Assembly (NCBI RefSeq): GCF_963548695.1 | Contig: NZ_CAUUWA010000050.1 | Span: 1-17,453 of the forward strand | DNA length: 17,453 nt | From: an uncultured Fretibacterium sp. | GTDB lineage: Bacteria; Synergistota; Synergistia; Synergistales; Aminobacteriaceae | Reading direction: 5' to 3' | In this document: positions 1 through 7,944 of the stretch, in pieces | Layout: each line of letters starts with the position of its first letter | Numbering within the stretch: position 1 is the stretch's first letter | Made by a program: the position numbers and the translations under genes | The notes under the pieces: model-generated | Databases searched by the model: none | The model's input: the letters and a program-made list of their open reading frames with translations, nothing else | Told to the model about the DNA's origin: nothing

Positions 1-610
1 CCTCCCGGGAGAGCCCCCCGGGGCGAAGCAGGAGCGGCGGCTCGGCCGTCATGTCCAGCACGGTGGACTCGATCCCCACGGACACGGGCCCGGCGTCGAG
101 GATCATATCGGCCCGCCCCCCGAGGTCCTCCCACACGCTGTCCGCATCCGTGGGACTGGGGCGCCCGCTCAGGTTGGCGCTGGGCGCCGCCAGCGGGAAC
201 CCGGCCGCCTCAATCAGGGCGGCGGCGACGGGATGGTCCGGCATCCTGAGGGCCGCCGTATCGAGCCCCCCCCGCGTCTCGGCGGGGACGACGGGCCTGG
301 CCGGAAGCACCAGGGTCAGGGGACCGGGCCAGAAGGCCGACATGAGGCTCCGGGCCCGCGGGGTCGGACGGGCCAGCCGCTCGGCCTCCTCCCTGCACGC
401 CAGGTGCAGGATCAGAGGGTTGTCGGAGGGCCGACCCTTCGCGCGATAGATGCCCCGGACCGCATCGGCGTCCAGGGCGTTTGCCCCCAGCCCGTAGACG
501 GTCTCCGTCGGAAAGGCGACCAGCCCGCCGCGCCTCAGAACCGCGGCGGCCTCCCGCAGGACGGCGGGATCGGGGTTCCAGGGATCGACCGGGACGCGAA
601 GGGTATTCAT
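1..610 (-). CDS. tsaC: Threonylcarbamoyl-AMP synthase (TsaC/Sua5/YrdC family), 3' end beyond window
   Basis: Makes threonylcarbamoyl-AMP from threonine, bicarbonate and ATP, the first step of the t6A37 modification of ANN-decoding tRNAs; cytoplasmic. The minus-strand frame stays open from ATG at 610-608 to the window edge, giving 203 codons. Visible family motifs are the early PTETVYGLGANA (about residues 34-45), AKGRPSDNPL (57-66, the K-x-R nucleotide/phosphate-binding stretch), APSANLSGRPSPT (142-154, the S-x-N signature) and ESTVLDMTAEPPLLLRPGG (181-199). The cut falls where short TsaC proteins normally end, so whether a Sua5-type C-terminal extension follows cannot be told. The start is chosen because its ATG overlaps the tgt stop in an ATGA arrangement, which implies translational coupling. 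It is the last gene of the minus-strand operon visible here. Confidence 0.93.
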   Translation of the reverse strand, partial: MNTLRVPVDPWNPDPAVLREAAAVLRRGGLVAFPTETVYGLGANALDADAVRGIYRAKGRPSDNPLILHLACREEAERLARPTPRARSLMSAFWPGPLTLVLPARPVVPAETRGGLDTAALRMPDHPVAAALIEAAGFPLAAPSANLSGRPSPTDADSVWEDLGGRADMILDAGPVSVGIESTVLDMTAEPPLLLRPGGLSRE

Positions 611-1743
611 GCCCCGCCGCCGTCCCGGAATCTCTCGCCGTCCCGGAATGCCGTGTGGAAGCGCTCCCGGAACTCCGGGAAGGTCCCGGACAGTATGGCC
701 TCCCGCGCCCCTTCGGCAAGGCGCAGGGTATAACGCAGGTTGTGCCAGGTGCACAGGCGCGCCGCCAATATCTCCCCGCACCGGTACAGGTGCCGCAGAT
801 AGGCCCTCGTGAAGTTGCGGCAAAGATAGCAGTCGCACTCGGGGTCCAGGGGGGTGAAGTCGCGCTCATACCTCTGGGCCTTGATGTTGACCCTCCCGAA
901 GGAGGTGAAGAGCGTCCCGTTGCGCCCGTTGCGCGTGGGGAGCACGCAGTCGAACATATCCACACCCCTGGCGATGCCCTCCACGATGTTCGGCGGGTAG
1001 CCGACTCCCATCAGGTAACGCGGCCTCTCCTGCGGAATGACGCCGTTCAGGAGATCCAGGATGCGGTACATGACGTCGTGGGGCTCGCCCACCGAGAGCC
1101 CGCCGATCCCGTATCCCGGGAAGTCCATCGCCGTGATCTCCCGGGCGCTTTGCAGCCGCAGGTCGTCGTAGACGGAGCCCTGGATGATCCCGAAGAGGGC
1201 CTGGTCCTCCCGGGTATGGGCGGCCCGGCACCGTTCGGCCCACAGCGTGGTGCGCTCCAGGGCCACCGTCGCCTGTTCGTGCGTCGCCGGGAAGGGACCG
1301 CACTGGTCGAAGCACATGGCGATGTCGCTGCCCAGAAGCTCCTGCACCCGCATCGCCCACTCGGGGGACATCACGTGTTCGGAGCCGTCCAGATGGGACC
1401 GGCAGCGCACCTCCCGGTCCGTAACCCTGTTAAGCTGCGCAAGCGAGAAGACCTGGAAGCCCCCGCTGTCCGTCAGGATGGGCCGCTCCCAGCCCATAAA
1501 GCGGTGAAGCCCCCCCGCCTCGGCTACGAGCTCCGCACCGGGCCGAAGGTAGAGGTGGTAGGTATTGCCCAGGATTATTTGGGCCCCGATCTCCTCGAGC
1601 TCGGGGGGGGTCATGGCCTTCACCGTGGCCTGCGTCCCCACCGGCATGAACACCGGCGTCCTGATGACGCCGTGAGGCGTCGTCAGGGTCCCGGCACGCG
1701 CGCCCGTCCGGGGACAGACCGCCTCCAGCCTGAACTCAAACAT
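607..1743 (-). CDS. tgt: Queuine/preQ1 tRNA-guanine transglycosylase
   Basis: Exchanges guanine-34 for preQ1 in GUN-anticodon tRNAs (His, Asp, Asn, Tyr), a step of queuosine synthesis. The 378-residue length is normal for bacterial Tgt. Motifs in order: MPVGTQATVKAM (33-44), LGNTYHLYLRPG (58-69), TDSGGFQVFSL (91-101, with the Asp of the substrate site), GIIQGS (185-190), GIGGLSVGEP (212-221) and DMFDCVLPTR (262-271), where D265 lines up with the catalytic nucleophile. Zinc ligands are C303, C305, C308 and H334, with the same spacing as in the Zymomonas enzyme. One deviation is FDQC (145-148) where FDEC is common; it is probably harmless. The start at 1743 begins MFEFRLEAVC; the open frame continues upstream but that part is not Tgt-like. 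The gene starts 8 bp inside the upstream tatD-family gene and its TGA overlaps the tsaC ATG. No other queuosine gene is in the window. Confidence 0.97.
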   Translation of the reverse strand: MFEFRLEAVCPRTGARAGTLTTPHGVIRTPVFMPVGTQATVKAMTPPELEEIGAQIILGNTYHLYLRPGAELVAEAGGLHRFMGWERPILTDSGGFQVFSLAQLNRVTDREVRCRSHLDGSEHVMSPEWAMRVQELLGSDIAMCFDQCGPFPATHEQATVALERTTLWAERCRAAHTREDQALFGIIQGSVYDDLRLQSAREITAMDFPGYGIGGLSVGEPHDVMYRILDLLNGVIPQERPRYLMGVGYPPNIVEGIARGVDMFDCVLPTRNGRNGTLFTSFGRVNIKAQRYERDFTPLDPECDCYLCRNFTRAYLRHLYRCGEILAARLCTWHNLRYTLRLAEGAREAILSGTFPEFRERFHTAFRDGERFRDGGGA

Positions 1744-2530
1744 GGGAACGCCCCCATCCGAAGAAAGTACAGGCGTTCTCCTCCACCTGTCCGGCCAGCG
1801 TCTCGAGCGCCACACCCCTCGCCGCGGCGACGGCCTCGTAGGCATACCGCACGTAGGAGGGCTCGTTGAGCTTTCCCCGGAAGGGCTTGGGGGCCATCCA
1901 GGGACAATCCGTCTCCAGCAACAGCCGGTCCGCCGGGATCCGGGCGGCGACCTCGCGGAGCTCGTCGCTCCGTGCCCAGGTCACGGCCCCACCGATGGCA
2001 CACCAGGCCCCGAGCCCAAGGACCCTGTCGAGGTACCTGAGCCCTCCGCTGTAGCAGTGAAAGAGCAACTTCAGGGGGCTCCGCATTCCGGGCTCGAGCC
2101 CCTCCAGCATGGACAGCGCATCGTCCATCGCGTCCCGGACGTGCAGCACCAGCGGCCTCCGGACGGCCGCCGCCCATTCCAGGTGCATCCGGAACACGGA
2201 GCGCTGCACGTCGCGGGGGGAATGGTCATAATAGTAGTCCAGCCCCGCCTCCCCGAGCGCGACGACACGCTCGTCCGCGGCCAGGTCCAGTAGCGCCTCC
2301 GGCAGACCGTCCGCATAGCAGGACGCCTCGTGAGGGTGGACGCCGACCGCCGCGTAGACGCCGCTCTCCCTGAAACGATGGGCCATCCCGACCGCCTCCT
2401 GACTGTCCTCCAGGTCGCAGCCGACGACCACCATGCGCCTGACCCCGGCCTCGGCGGCACGGCGGACGAGCGCGTCGGCGTCCTCCCTCAACTCGTCGGA
2501 GTTGAGATGGCAGTGGGAATCGATCAACAT
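1736..2530 (-). CDS. tatD: TatD-family metal-dependent hydrolase (putative deoxyribonuclease)
   Basis: A 264-residue amidohydrolase-fold protein of the TatD family, whose members are metal-dependent 3'-5' DNases; the cellular substrate cannot be read from sequence. Visible metal and active-site motifs are the N-terminal DSHCHLN (residues 4-10), the GVHPHEA segment, GEAGLDYYYDHSP (metal-bridging Glu), a central LHVRDA, LFHCYSGG, and the C-terminal LLETDCPWMAPKPFRGKLNEP with the catalytic Asp. The start at 2530 is supported by a GGAGG at 2539-2543, eight bases upstream, and by alignment of MLIDSHCHLN to the usual TatD N-terminus; the open frame runs further upstream into non-homologous sequence. 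Its last 8 bp overlap the tgt start. A 157-bp gap separates it from ribF, the longest gap in this operon, so an internal promoter is possible. Confidence 0.94.
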   Translation of the reverse strand: MLIDSHCHLNSDELREDADALVRRAAEAGVRRMVVVGCDLEDSQEAVGMAHRFRESGVYAAVGVHPHEASCYADGLPEALLDLAADERVVALGEAGLDYYYDHSPRDVQRSVFRMHLEWAAAVRRPLVLHVRDAMDDALSMLEGLEPGMRSPLKLLFHCYSGGLRYLDRVLGLGAWCAIGGAVTWARSDELREVAARIPADRLLLETDCPWMAPKPFRGKLNEPSYVRYAYEAVAAARGVALETLAGQVEENACTFFGWGRSHV

Positions 2531-2563
2531 GGGAAAAACCTCCAAAGCCTCGAGATAACGGAC

Positions 2564-2608
2564 ATGGGGCTCCGCCCCATACCCCGCCCAGGGGACGCGT
2601 CCCCTGGG
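2564..2608. repeat. Paired intergenic palindromes (REP-like)
   Basis: Two strong dyads sit side by side between ribF and the tatD-family gene. The first (2564-2580) has a 7-bp stem ATGGGGC / GCCCCAT around a 3-nt loop. The second (2587-2608) is a perfect 22-bp palindrome, CCCAGGGGACG plus its complement. No T-run follows on the minus strand, so neither looks like an intrinsic terminator. Tandem GC-rich hairpins of this kind are a familiar form of dispersed intergenic repeat in GC-rich genomes; whether this one is dispersed cannot be seen here because the window has only one copy. It could also stabilise or process the mRNA between ribF and tatD. Confidence 0.7.
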
Positions 2609-2627
2609 AACCCCGGACGGAACCCAG

Positions 2628-2646
2628 GGAAACACTGATTTAATCC
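2628..2646 (+). repeat. Short sequence resembling the IS5-type ends at 16798 and 17399
   Basis: GGAAACACTGATTTAATCC resembles GGAAGCGCTGATTAAAGACC (17399) and GGAAGCGCTGAATAAAGC (16798). It shares GGAA at the first four positions and CTGA at positions 8-11, with an AT-rich continuation. The other two copies are, by context, the left ends of insertion sequences. Here no transposase is nearby, so this could be a footprint or a small non-autonomous element, or a chance match. Between it and ribF, a weak promoter-like TTGATA (minus strand, 2659-2664) can be seen without a convincing -10. Confidence 0.35.
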
Positions 2647-2687
2647 ACGAAGCCCCCATATCAATTTAGAACCTCTCCACTTAAAAC

Positions 2688-3623
2688 CTATCCACGAAAA
2701 CATCGCAGAAAGGCGTCGAAGAGCTCCGGGTCCGCGCTCATGCGCTCCTCGTAAACCGTGCGGCAGCGCGCCACGTCCGCAGCGATCTGCTCCGTCAGAC
2801 GCGCGGCATCCGGAAAGCGCCGCTCGGGCCTGAGCCGTTCGAGGAAGAACACGGCCAGCTCCGCCCCATAGAGGTCCCCCTCGAAGTCCAGGACGAAGAC
2901 CTCGGCGCGCCGCTCGTGGACGTCGCCGAAGGTCGGGTTGCAGCCCATCGAGAGAGCGCCGCAGCACCACCGCCCCCGCGCGATCAGGGACACGGCGTAG
3001 ACGCCGTCGGCCGGAAGCGTCCTCGGCCCTCCAATATCCAGGTTCGCCGTCGGATATCCCAGCTTGCGCCCCCGCTCGTCCCCGTGCAGGACGTCCGTCC
3101 GGAGAAACCAGGGGTACCCCAGGTCAGCAGCGGCGCCCAAGACGTCCCCCCGCTCTACCTGGCCGCGGATCGCGGAGCTGGAGATTTTTTCCCCTCCCCC
3201 ACCCTCGCGCTCCAGCAGGTCCTCCGCGAAGAACGCCACGCCGTCCTCGCGGCAGAACGCCTCGAGGAGGGACGCCGACCCCCTCCCCTCGAACCCGAAT
3301 CGAAAGTCCCTCCCCACGATGACGCCCTCCACGTCCGTCAGGCGTTCCAGCTCCGCCCAGAAGTCGCGGGGGGAGAGGTTCCTCAGGCGCTCGTCGAACG
3401 GGAGGACGATCAGGCGCGGGATGCCCAGGACACACCGGACGAGCTCCCGCTCCCTGGCCGTGAAGAGGGTCGAGCGCATCGTCCCCAACACGAGCCCCGG
3501 GTGCGGGGAGAAGGTCGCGACCCCCCAGTCCGTGCCCATAGAACGCGCCATGGACCGGGCCCGGCCCAGAAGGCGGACGTGCCCGCGATGAAAGCCGTCA
3601 AAGGCACCAAGGACCAGGATCAT
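2688..3623 (-). CDS. ribF: Bifunctional riboflavin kinase / FAD synthetase
   Basis: Phosphorylates riboflavin to FMN and adenylates FMN to FAD in the cytoplasm. At 311 residues it is a standard two-domain RibF. The N-terminal nucleotidyltransferase half shows GAFDGFHRGH (6-15, the HxGH-type motif), TFSPHP (37-42), GRDFRFGFEGRG (104-115) and ISSSAIR (147-153, an ISSTxIR-type motif). The C-terminal kinase half shows RKLGYPTANL (186-195), GCNPTFG (227-233) and LDFEGDLYG (245-253). The protein begins almost directly at the first beta-strand, shorter at the N-terminus than many homologues. The ATG at 3623 overlaps the truB stop in an ATGA arrangement. The stop lies inside a pair of imperfect 11-bp direct repeats. 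The next gene downstream follows after a 157-bp repeat-containing gap. Confidence 0.96.
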   Translation of the reverse strand: MILVLGAFDGFHRGHVRLLGRARSMARSMGTDWGVATFSPHPGLVLGTMRSTLFTARERELVRCVLGIPRLIVLPFDERLRNLSPRDFWAELERLTDVEGVIVGRDFRFGFEGRGSASLLEAFCREDGVAFFAEDLLEREGGGGEKISSSAIRGQVERGDVLGAAADLGYPWFLRTDVLHGDERGRKLGYPTANLDIGGPRTLPADGVYAVSLIARGRWCCGALSMGCNPTFGDVHERRAEVFVLDFEGDLYGAELAVFFLERLRPERRFPDAARLTEQIAADVARCRTVYEERMSADPELFDAFLRCFRG

Positions 3624-4540
3624 GCCCCCTCCGCCTCATCCTGAACGGAGATGTTGGCACGGGGCCTCAGCAGAATCTCTCTCCCGCTCCTTTCCCCAGC
3701 CTCCCTGTCGACAAAGCCAATCATCCCGGCCCCCTCGACGCATAGGCCGCCCGCGAGCTCCACGGTCCCGGGGACATAGCGGCCGGCCTCCCGCAGGGAC
3801 ACGGGAAGGCCGTTTAGAAGGCGCGCCTCCGCCCGCTCCGTCAGGAGGATCCGGTGAAAGGGGACGATAGCCTCCCTCGGGGAGCGCAGCGGCACGCCGG
3901 GATCCGGAGGGAAGGACCAGGCCTCCGAGACGAGGAAGAGACCGCTCGCAAGGCGGCGCAGGGTCTCGATGTGGGCGCCGCAGCCCAGCCTGGCCCCGAT
4001 ATCCCGCGCGAGACTTCGGATATAGGCGCCCTTGCCGCAGACGACCTCGATCTCGACGCGACCATTCGCCAGCGCGGAACAACGGCGGATGCTCTCCATC
4101 CACACCGGTCTTTCCGGCAGGACAACGCCCCGTCCGGAACGGGCCAGCCGATGCGAGGGCTCCCCGTTCACCTTCAGAGCGGAGATTTCGGGGGGCCGCT
4201 GCATCCTCATGCCCCAGAAGGAGGGCAGGATCCGGTCGAAGGCGGCCTCGTCCGCGCAGGCGGCGTCGCCGCGGAAGACCACCTCGCCGGTTCGGTCGCA
4301 GGTGTCCGTCTCCGCCCCCAGGCGCACCGACGCCCTGTAGACCTTGGGAAGCCGCATCACGTAGTCCGAGAGGCGCGTCGCGGACCCCACGAGGACGACC
4401 AGAAGCCCCGAGGCCGTGGAGTCCAGGGTGCCGGCATGTCCGACGCGCGTGCCCCTGCCGAAGGCTCGCCGCACCCGGGCGACGCAATCCGTGCTCCGGA
4501 CGCCCTCCGGCTTGTCAATGAGCAACAGCCCATTCGGCAT
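3620..4540 (-). CDS. truB: tRNA pseudouridine-55 synthase
   Basis: Isomerises U55 in the T-loop of tRNAs to pseudouridine. The 306-residue protein begins MPNGLLLIDKPEGVRSTDCV, the usual TruB start. It carries the catalytic motif GHAGTLDSTASG (34-45), with D40 as the catalytic Asp. It is followed by ATRLSDYVMRLPKVYRASVRLG and the KGAYIRSLARDIG segment of the TruB core. The remaining roughly 90 C-terminal residues would form a PUA-like RNA-binding region. It lies between nrnA (26-bp overlap at its start) and ribF (4-bp overlap at its end). The order rbfA, nrnA, truB, ribF is a widely conserved bacterial arrangement and supports the calls. Confidence 0.96.
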   Translation of the reverse strand: MPNGLLLIDKPEGVRSTDCVARVRRAFGRGTRVGHAGTLDSTASGLLVVLVGSATRLSDYVMRLPKVYRASVRLGAETDTCDRTGEVVFRGDAACADEAAFDRILPSFWGMRMQRPPEISALKVNGEPSHRLARSGRGVVLPERPVWMESIRRCSALANGRVEIEVVCGKGAYIRSLARDIGARLGCGAHIETLRRLASGLFLVSEAWSFPPDPGVPLRSPREAIVPFHRILLTERAEARLLNGLPVSLREAGRYVPGTVELAGGLCVEGAGMIGFVDREAGERSGREILLRPRANISVQDEAEGA

Positions 4541-5525
4541 GGCGTTCTTCCAATACGGACCGAGCCTTTCGCACGACGTCCTTCATGGGGCCCTCCAGGG
4601 TCGCCCCGGCGGCCCTGGGGTGCCCGCCCCCCCCGAGGCTCCGGGCGACGGCCGCGGCCGGGACCGTGCCCTCCTCGGAACGGAAGCTGATCTTGACCTG
4701 CCCCGGCTCCAGCTCGGAGAGGATCATGGCAAAACGGACCCCCCGAATCGTCAGCAGCTGATTGACCAATCCCTCGGTGTCCGTGGCCTGAGACCCCGTC
4801 TCGGAGAAGTCGCCGTACGAGAGCCACGACAGGGAGAACTCCCCGTCCCTCCCCCAGACCTCGATGCGGGAGAGGGCCCGCGCCCAGAGCGCCATGGCCT
4901 CCAGCGAGCGGTTATGGTAGATGCGCGCCTCGATCCGCGACGGGTCCACCCCAAGCTCCAGAAGGTCCGCCGCCAGGCGGTGGGCCCGCGGCGTCGTATT
5001 GCTGAACATGAAGGCACCGGTGTCTGTGACGAGCCCGGTGTACAGGCTCTCGGCAATAGCCGGCGTCACCGGCCAGCCCTCCGCCCTGAAGAGGCGGTAC
5101 AGGAGCTCCGTGGTCGAGGCGCAGGAGGGATCGACGCAGTTCAGGGTCCCGTATCGGGAGTTGTCCTCGTGGTGGTCCAGGTTCAGGACGACCGTCCCCG
5201 GCGCGCGGTCCCTGACGCCCCAAACCCCACGGTCCTCGTTCGAGGAGTCCAGAAAGACGTAGAGCTCCCCCCTATCGTCAAAGGCGAGCTCCTCGCAGGA
5301 AAGGTATTCGTCCGTGTGGGGCAGGAAGCGGTAGGGCAGGGGAAGCGACGCGTCGGGGCCCATCCAGCGCACCCGACGCCCCAGGAGCGCACCGGCCTCG
5401 AAGAGCGCCGACGCCGACCCGACGGCGTCCCCGTCGGCCTTCTGATGGATGAACAGCGTCCAGCGGGGGAACGCCCTAAGAAGCGCGGATGCCTCGGCAA
5501 AGGGGGGCGCAGAACGCTCAGTCAT
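4515..5525 (-). CDS. nrnA: DHH-DHHA1 phosphoesterase (NrnA, nanoRNase / pAp phosphatase family)
   Basis: NrnA-type enzymes degrade 2-5-nt RNAs and can dephosphorylate pAp, using a two-metal centre. The 336-residue protein shows the DHH-domain motifs in order: HQKADGDAVGS (27-37), FLDSSN (91-96), LDHH (116-119, the family signature) and TDTGAFMFSNTTPRAH (167-182). Near the C-terminus the DHHA1 motif GGGGHPRAAG is intact, so all expected metal- and substrate-binding elements are present. In the first motif HQKADGD replaces the commoner HxNPDGD, a mild variation. The start at 5525 was chosen because MTERSAPP lies 8 bp inside the end of rbfA; upstream in-frame ATGs would add an Arg/Gly-rich stretch lying antiparallel within rbfA. 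Its end overlaps truB by 26 bp. Confidence 0.93.
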   Translation of the reverse strand: MTERSAPPFAEASALLRAFPRWTLFIHQKADGDAVGSASALFEAGALLGRRVRWMGPDASLPLPYRFLPHTDEYLSCEELAFDDRGELYVFLDSSNEDRGVWGVRDRAPGTVVLNLDHHEDNSRYGTLNCVDPSCASTTELLYRLFRAEGWPVTPAIAESLYTGLVTDTGAFMFSNTTPRAHRLAADLLELGVDPSRIEARIYHNRSLEAMALWARALSRIEVWGRDGEFSLSWLSYGDFSETGSQATDTEGLVNQLLTIRGVRFAMILSELEPGQVKISFRSEEGTVPAAAVARSLGGGGHPRAAGATLEGPMKDVVRKARSVLEERHAEWAVAH

Positions 5526-5895
5526 CCGTCTCCCCCTCCGAACCGCCATCCGCCCCCTGGCCGGGAAGGGAGTCGAGCCCCAGGCGATGCAGGATCCCGT
5601 CGATCCTCTCCCCATAGTCCACGCTCCGGTCCGGGACGAAATCCAGGGCCGGGACATGGCGCAGGGTCAGCACCTGGCCCAGCAGGGTCCGAAGCACCCC
5701 CTTCACGCCCTGGAGCTCCTCCAGGAGGGCGGCTCGCCGGTCCGGGGCCACGGCAGTGAAGAACACCCGCGCGTGTTCCAGGTCCCGGGAACATTCCACG
5801 CCCGTGATGATGGCGTCCTTCACGGCCTCGTTCTTGATGCGGTGCTCCAGCAGAAGGGCTATCTCCCGCTGGAGCTGTTTGTTAATTCGCGCCAT
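5518..5895 (-). CDS. rbfA: Ribosome-binding factor A
   Basis: A small KH-fold protein that binds the 30S precursor and helps mature the 5' end of 16S rRNA, important for cold adaptation. The 125-residue product MARINKQLQREIALLLEHRIKNE has the typical RbfA N-terminus. It is followed by the ITGVECSRDLEHARVFFTAV core strand and the RHVPALDFVPDRSVDYGERIDGIL C-terminal KH segment. A Gly/Asp/Glu-rich tail closes it. The start is the ATG at 5895, with a GGGGA element about 8 nt upstream; a TTG at 5910 is a poorer choice. It follows infB after 63 bp, one of only two real gaps in the operon, and its end overlaps nrnA by 8 bp. Confidence 0.94.
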   Translation of the reverse strand: MARINKQLQREIALLLEHRIKNEAVKDAIITGVECSRDLEHARVFFTAVAPDRRAALLEELQGVKGVLRTLLGQVLTLRHVPALDFVPDRSVDYGERIDGILHRLGLDSLPGQGADGGSEGETDD

Positions 5896-5958
5896 ACGAA
5901 ACGTCCCCAAACCCCTTCACCCCTTTATTTCATTCTGGTCCCGACGCCCGGCCTCGGT

Positions 5959-7944
5959 CTACAGGCTACGCTTCTCCTCGACGACCTCGTAGACCTCCAG
6001 GACGTCGCCGACCTCGAAGTCCTGGAACCCCTCTAGCGCGATGCCGCAGTCAAACCCCGCCTTGACCTCGCGGGCCTCGTCCTTGAAGTGGCGGAGCGTC
6101 GCGATATTGCCATCCCAGATGACGATCCCCGCGCGCACGACGCACACCCGCGCGCTGCGGCGGACCAGTCCCTGTATGACGTGGCAGCCGGCGATCTTAC
6201 CCGCCTTCGGGATCTTGAAGATCTCCCGGATCTCCACCTCGCCCAGGCGCTCCTCCCTGAGGTTGGGCTTCAGGAGCCCGCTCATCGCGGCCTTGACGTC
6301 GTCGATGACGTCGTAGATGATGTCATAGGTCCGGATCTCTACACCGTCCGCCTCGGCGGCCCGTTTGGCATTAGCGTCCGGACGGACGTTGAAGCCGATG
6401 ATGACCGCGTTGGAGGTCGATGCCAGCATCACGTCGGACTCCGCGATGCGCCCGACGCCCCGATGCACGATGGTGACCCCAACCTCGTTGGTCGCCAGCT
6501 TCTCGAGGGAGGCTGCCAGGGCCTCCAGGGAGCCCTGCACGTCGCACTTCACCACAAGGCTGAGCTGCGGGATCTGCCCCGACTGCATCTGGGCGTAGAG
6601 GTCCTCCAGGGACGCCCGCTTCGACGGGGCCCCCGCGTCCCGCTCGCGGGCGCGGCTGTCCGCCAGGGCGCTGCGCGCCTCCCGCTCGCTCTTCACGACG
6701 GTGAAGGTCTCACCGGGCTGCGGGACCTCGTCCAGCCCCAGGATCTCCGCGGGGATGCTCGGGCCGGCCTTCTTGATCGGCTTGCCCGCCCAGTCGAACA
6801 GGGCCCTCACCTTTCCCCACGCCGACCCGAAGAGGACGATATCGCCGCGCTGCAGCGTGCCCTGCTGCACGATGACGGTCGCCACGGGACCCTTGCCCTT
6901 GTCCAACTGGGCCTCCACGACGACGCCCGTCGGGGAAGCCCCAGGGTCCCCCTTCAGCTCCTGCATCTCCGCGACCAGGAGCACCATCTCCAGAAGCTGG
7001 GGGATGCCGTCGCCCGTCTTGGCGGAGACGTCTACCATGACCACGTCGCCGCCCCACTCCTCCGGGACCAGGCCGACATCCGAGAGCTGCTGGCGGACGC
7101 GGTCCGGCTTGGCCGTTGGCTTGTCCACCTTGTTCACCGCCACCACGATCGGGACCTTCGCCGCCTTCACATGGTCGATCGCCTCCCGCGTCTGGGGCAT
7201 GACCCCGTCGTCGGCGGCCACGACCAGGATGACGATGTCCGTCACGCTCGCGCCCCGCGCGCGCATCGCCGTAAAGGCCTCGTGTCCGGGGGTGTCCAGA
7301 AAGACGATCGGCTTCTTGTCGTGCGTGACGATGTAGGCGCCGATATGCTGCGTGATCCCCCCGGCCTCCTGCGCGGTCACGTTGGAGTGGCGGATGTGGT
7401 CCAGCAGCGTCGTCTTCCCGTGGTCCACGTGCCCCATGACCGTGACGATGGGGGGACGCTCCGCCAGGACGGCCGGCTGCCCCGCGGGCTTGGGCTTCGG
7501 CCCCTTCCCGGCCGCCTTCTTCCCCTCGGCCTCGGGCTTCGGCCTCTCCTCGGGCAGGAGGACGAACTCCACCCCGAAGGCCCTCGAGAGGACGTCCCGC
7601 ACCTTCGCGTCGGCGGGCGCGGTCGCGGGGACCATCAGGCCGGCCTTCATCAGGGCCTTCACCGCCTCCGCGCTGGAGACCCCGATCTTCTCCGCCGCGG
7701 CCTTGATCGTGGCCCGTTCCCCGATCTCGACCGTCCTCCTCCCGTCCCCGCCGGCCCCGGCCTCCGGCTTCGCCCCGCCCGCCGGAGAGGCCAGGGCGTC
7801 CTCCACCAGCTGAGCGGTCTCGCCGTCGATGGAGCTCATGTGCGTCTTCACCTCGACGCCCAGATCCTGCAGCACCTTCATCAGGTCCTTGTTGCTCTTC
7901 CCCAACATCTTTGCCAATTCATAAACCCGTATTCTGTTGTTCAA
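5959..7944 (-). CDS. infB: Translation initiation factor IF-2
   Basis: GTPase that brings fMet-tRNA to the 30S subunit and promotes subunit joining. The 661-residue product is at the short end for IF-2. Two IF2_N-like helical modules are visible: NNRIRVYELAKMLGKSNKDL at the start and ERATIKAAAEKIGVSSAEAV around residues 76-95. A Pro/Lys-rich linker leads to the G domain with GHVDHGKTT (171-179), DTPGHEAF, NKVDKP and SAKTGDG, all intact. Domains II-IV follow, including the conserved GFNVRPDANAK segment and an IREIF...IAGCHVIQG C-terminal beta-barrel. No ATG fits. The TTG at 7944 has AAGGGGG eight bases upstream; GTG at 7950 or TTG at 7965 would add a few residues. It begins 26 bp inside the ylxRQ gene. 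Confidence 0.96.
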   Translation of the reverse strand: MNNRIRVYELAKMLGKSNKDLMKVLQDLGVEVKTHMSSIDGETAQLVEDALASPAGGAKPEAGAGGDGRRTVEIGERATIKAAAEKIGVSSAEAVKALMKAGLMVPATAPADAKVRDVLSRAFGVEFVLLPEERPKPEAEGKKAAGKGPKPKPAGQPAVLAERPPIVTVMGHVDHGKTTLLDHIRHSNVTAQEAGGITQHIGAYIVTHDKKPIVFLDTPGHEAFTAMRARGASVTDIVILVVAADDGVMPQTREAIDHVKAAKVPIVVAVNKVDKPTAKPDRVRQQLSDVGLVPEEWGGDVVMVDVSAKTGDGIPQLLEMVLLVAEMQELKGDPGASPTGVVVEAQLDKGKGPVATVIVQQGTLQRGDIVLFGSAWGKVRALFDWAGKPIKKAGPSIPAEILGLDEVPQPGETFTVVKSEREARSALADSRARERDAGAPSKRASLEDLYAQMQSGQIPQLSLVVKCDVQGSLEALAASLEKLATNEVGVTIVHRGVGRIAESDVMLASTSNAVIIGFNVRPDANAKRAAEADGVEIRTYDIIYDVIDDVKAAMSGLLKPNLREERLGEVEIREIFKIPKAGKIAGCHVIQGLVRRSARVCVVRAGIVIWDGNIATLRHFKDEAREVKAGFDCGIALEGFQDFEVGDVLEVYEVVEEKRSL

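Noticed and set aside
481..1869. Plus-strand open frame of about 462 codons over tgt
   Set aside because: Pro/Arg-rich without a known domain, and fully overlapped by a complete Tgt with all catalytic and zinc residues.
2531..2687. Riboswitch (e.g. FMN type) next to ribF
   Set aside because: The gap is downstream of ribF, and none of the conserved FMN-element sequence blocks are visible; only palindromes and a short IS-like repeat.
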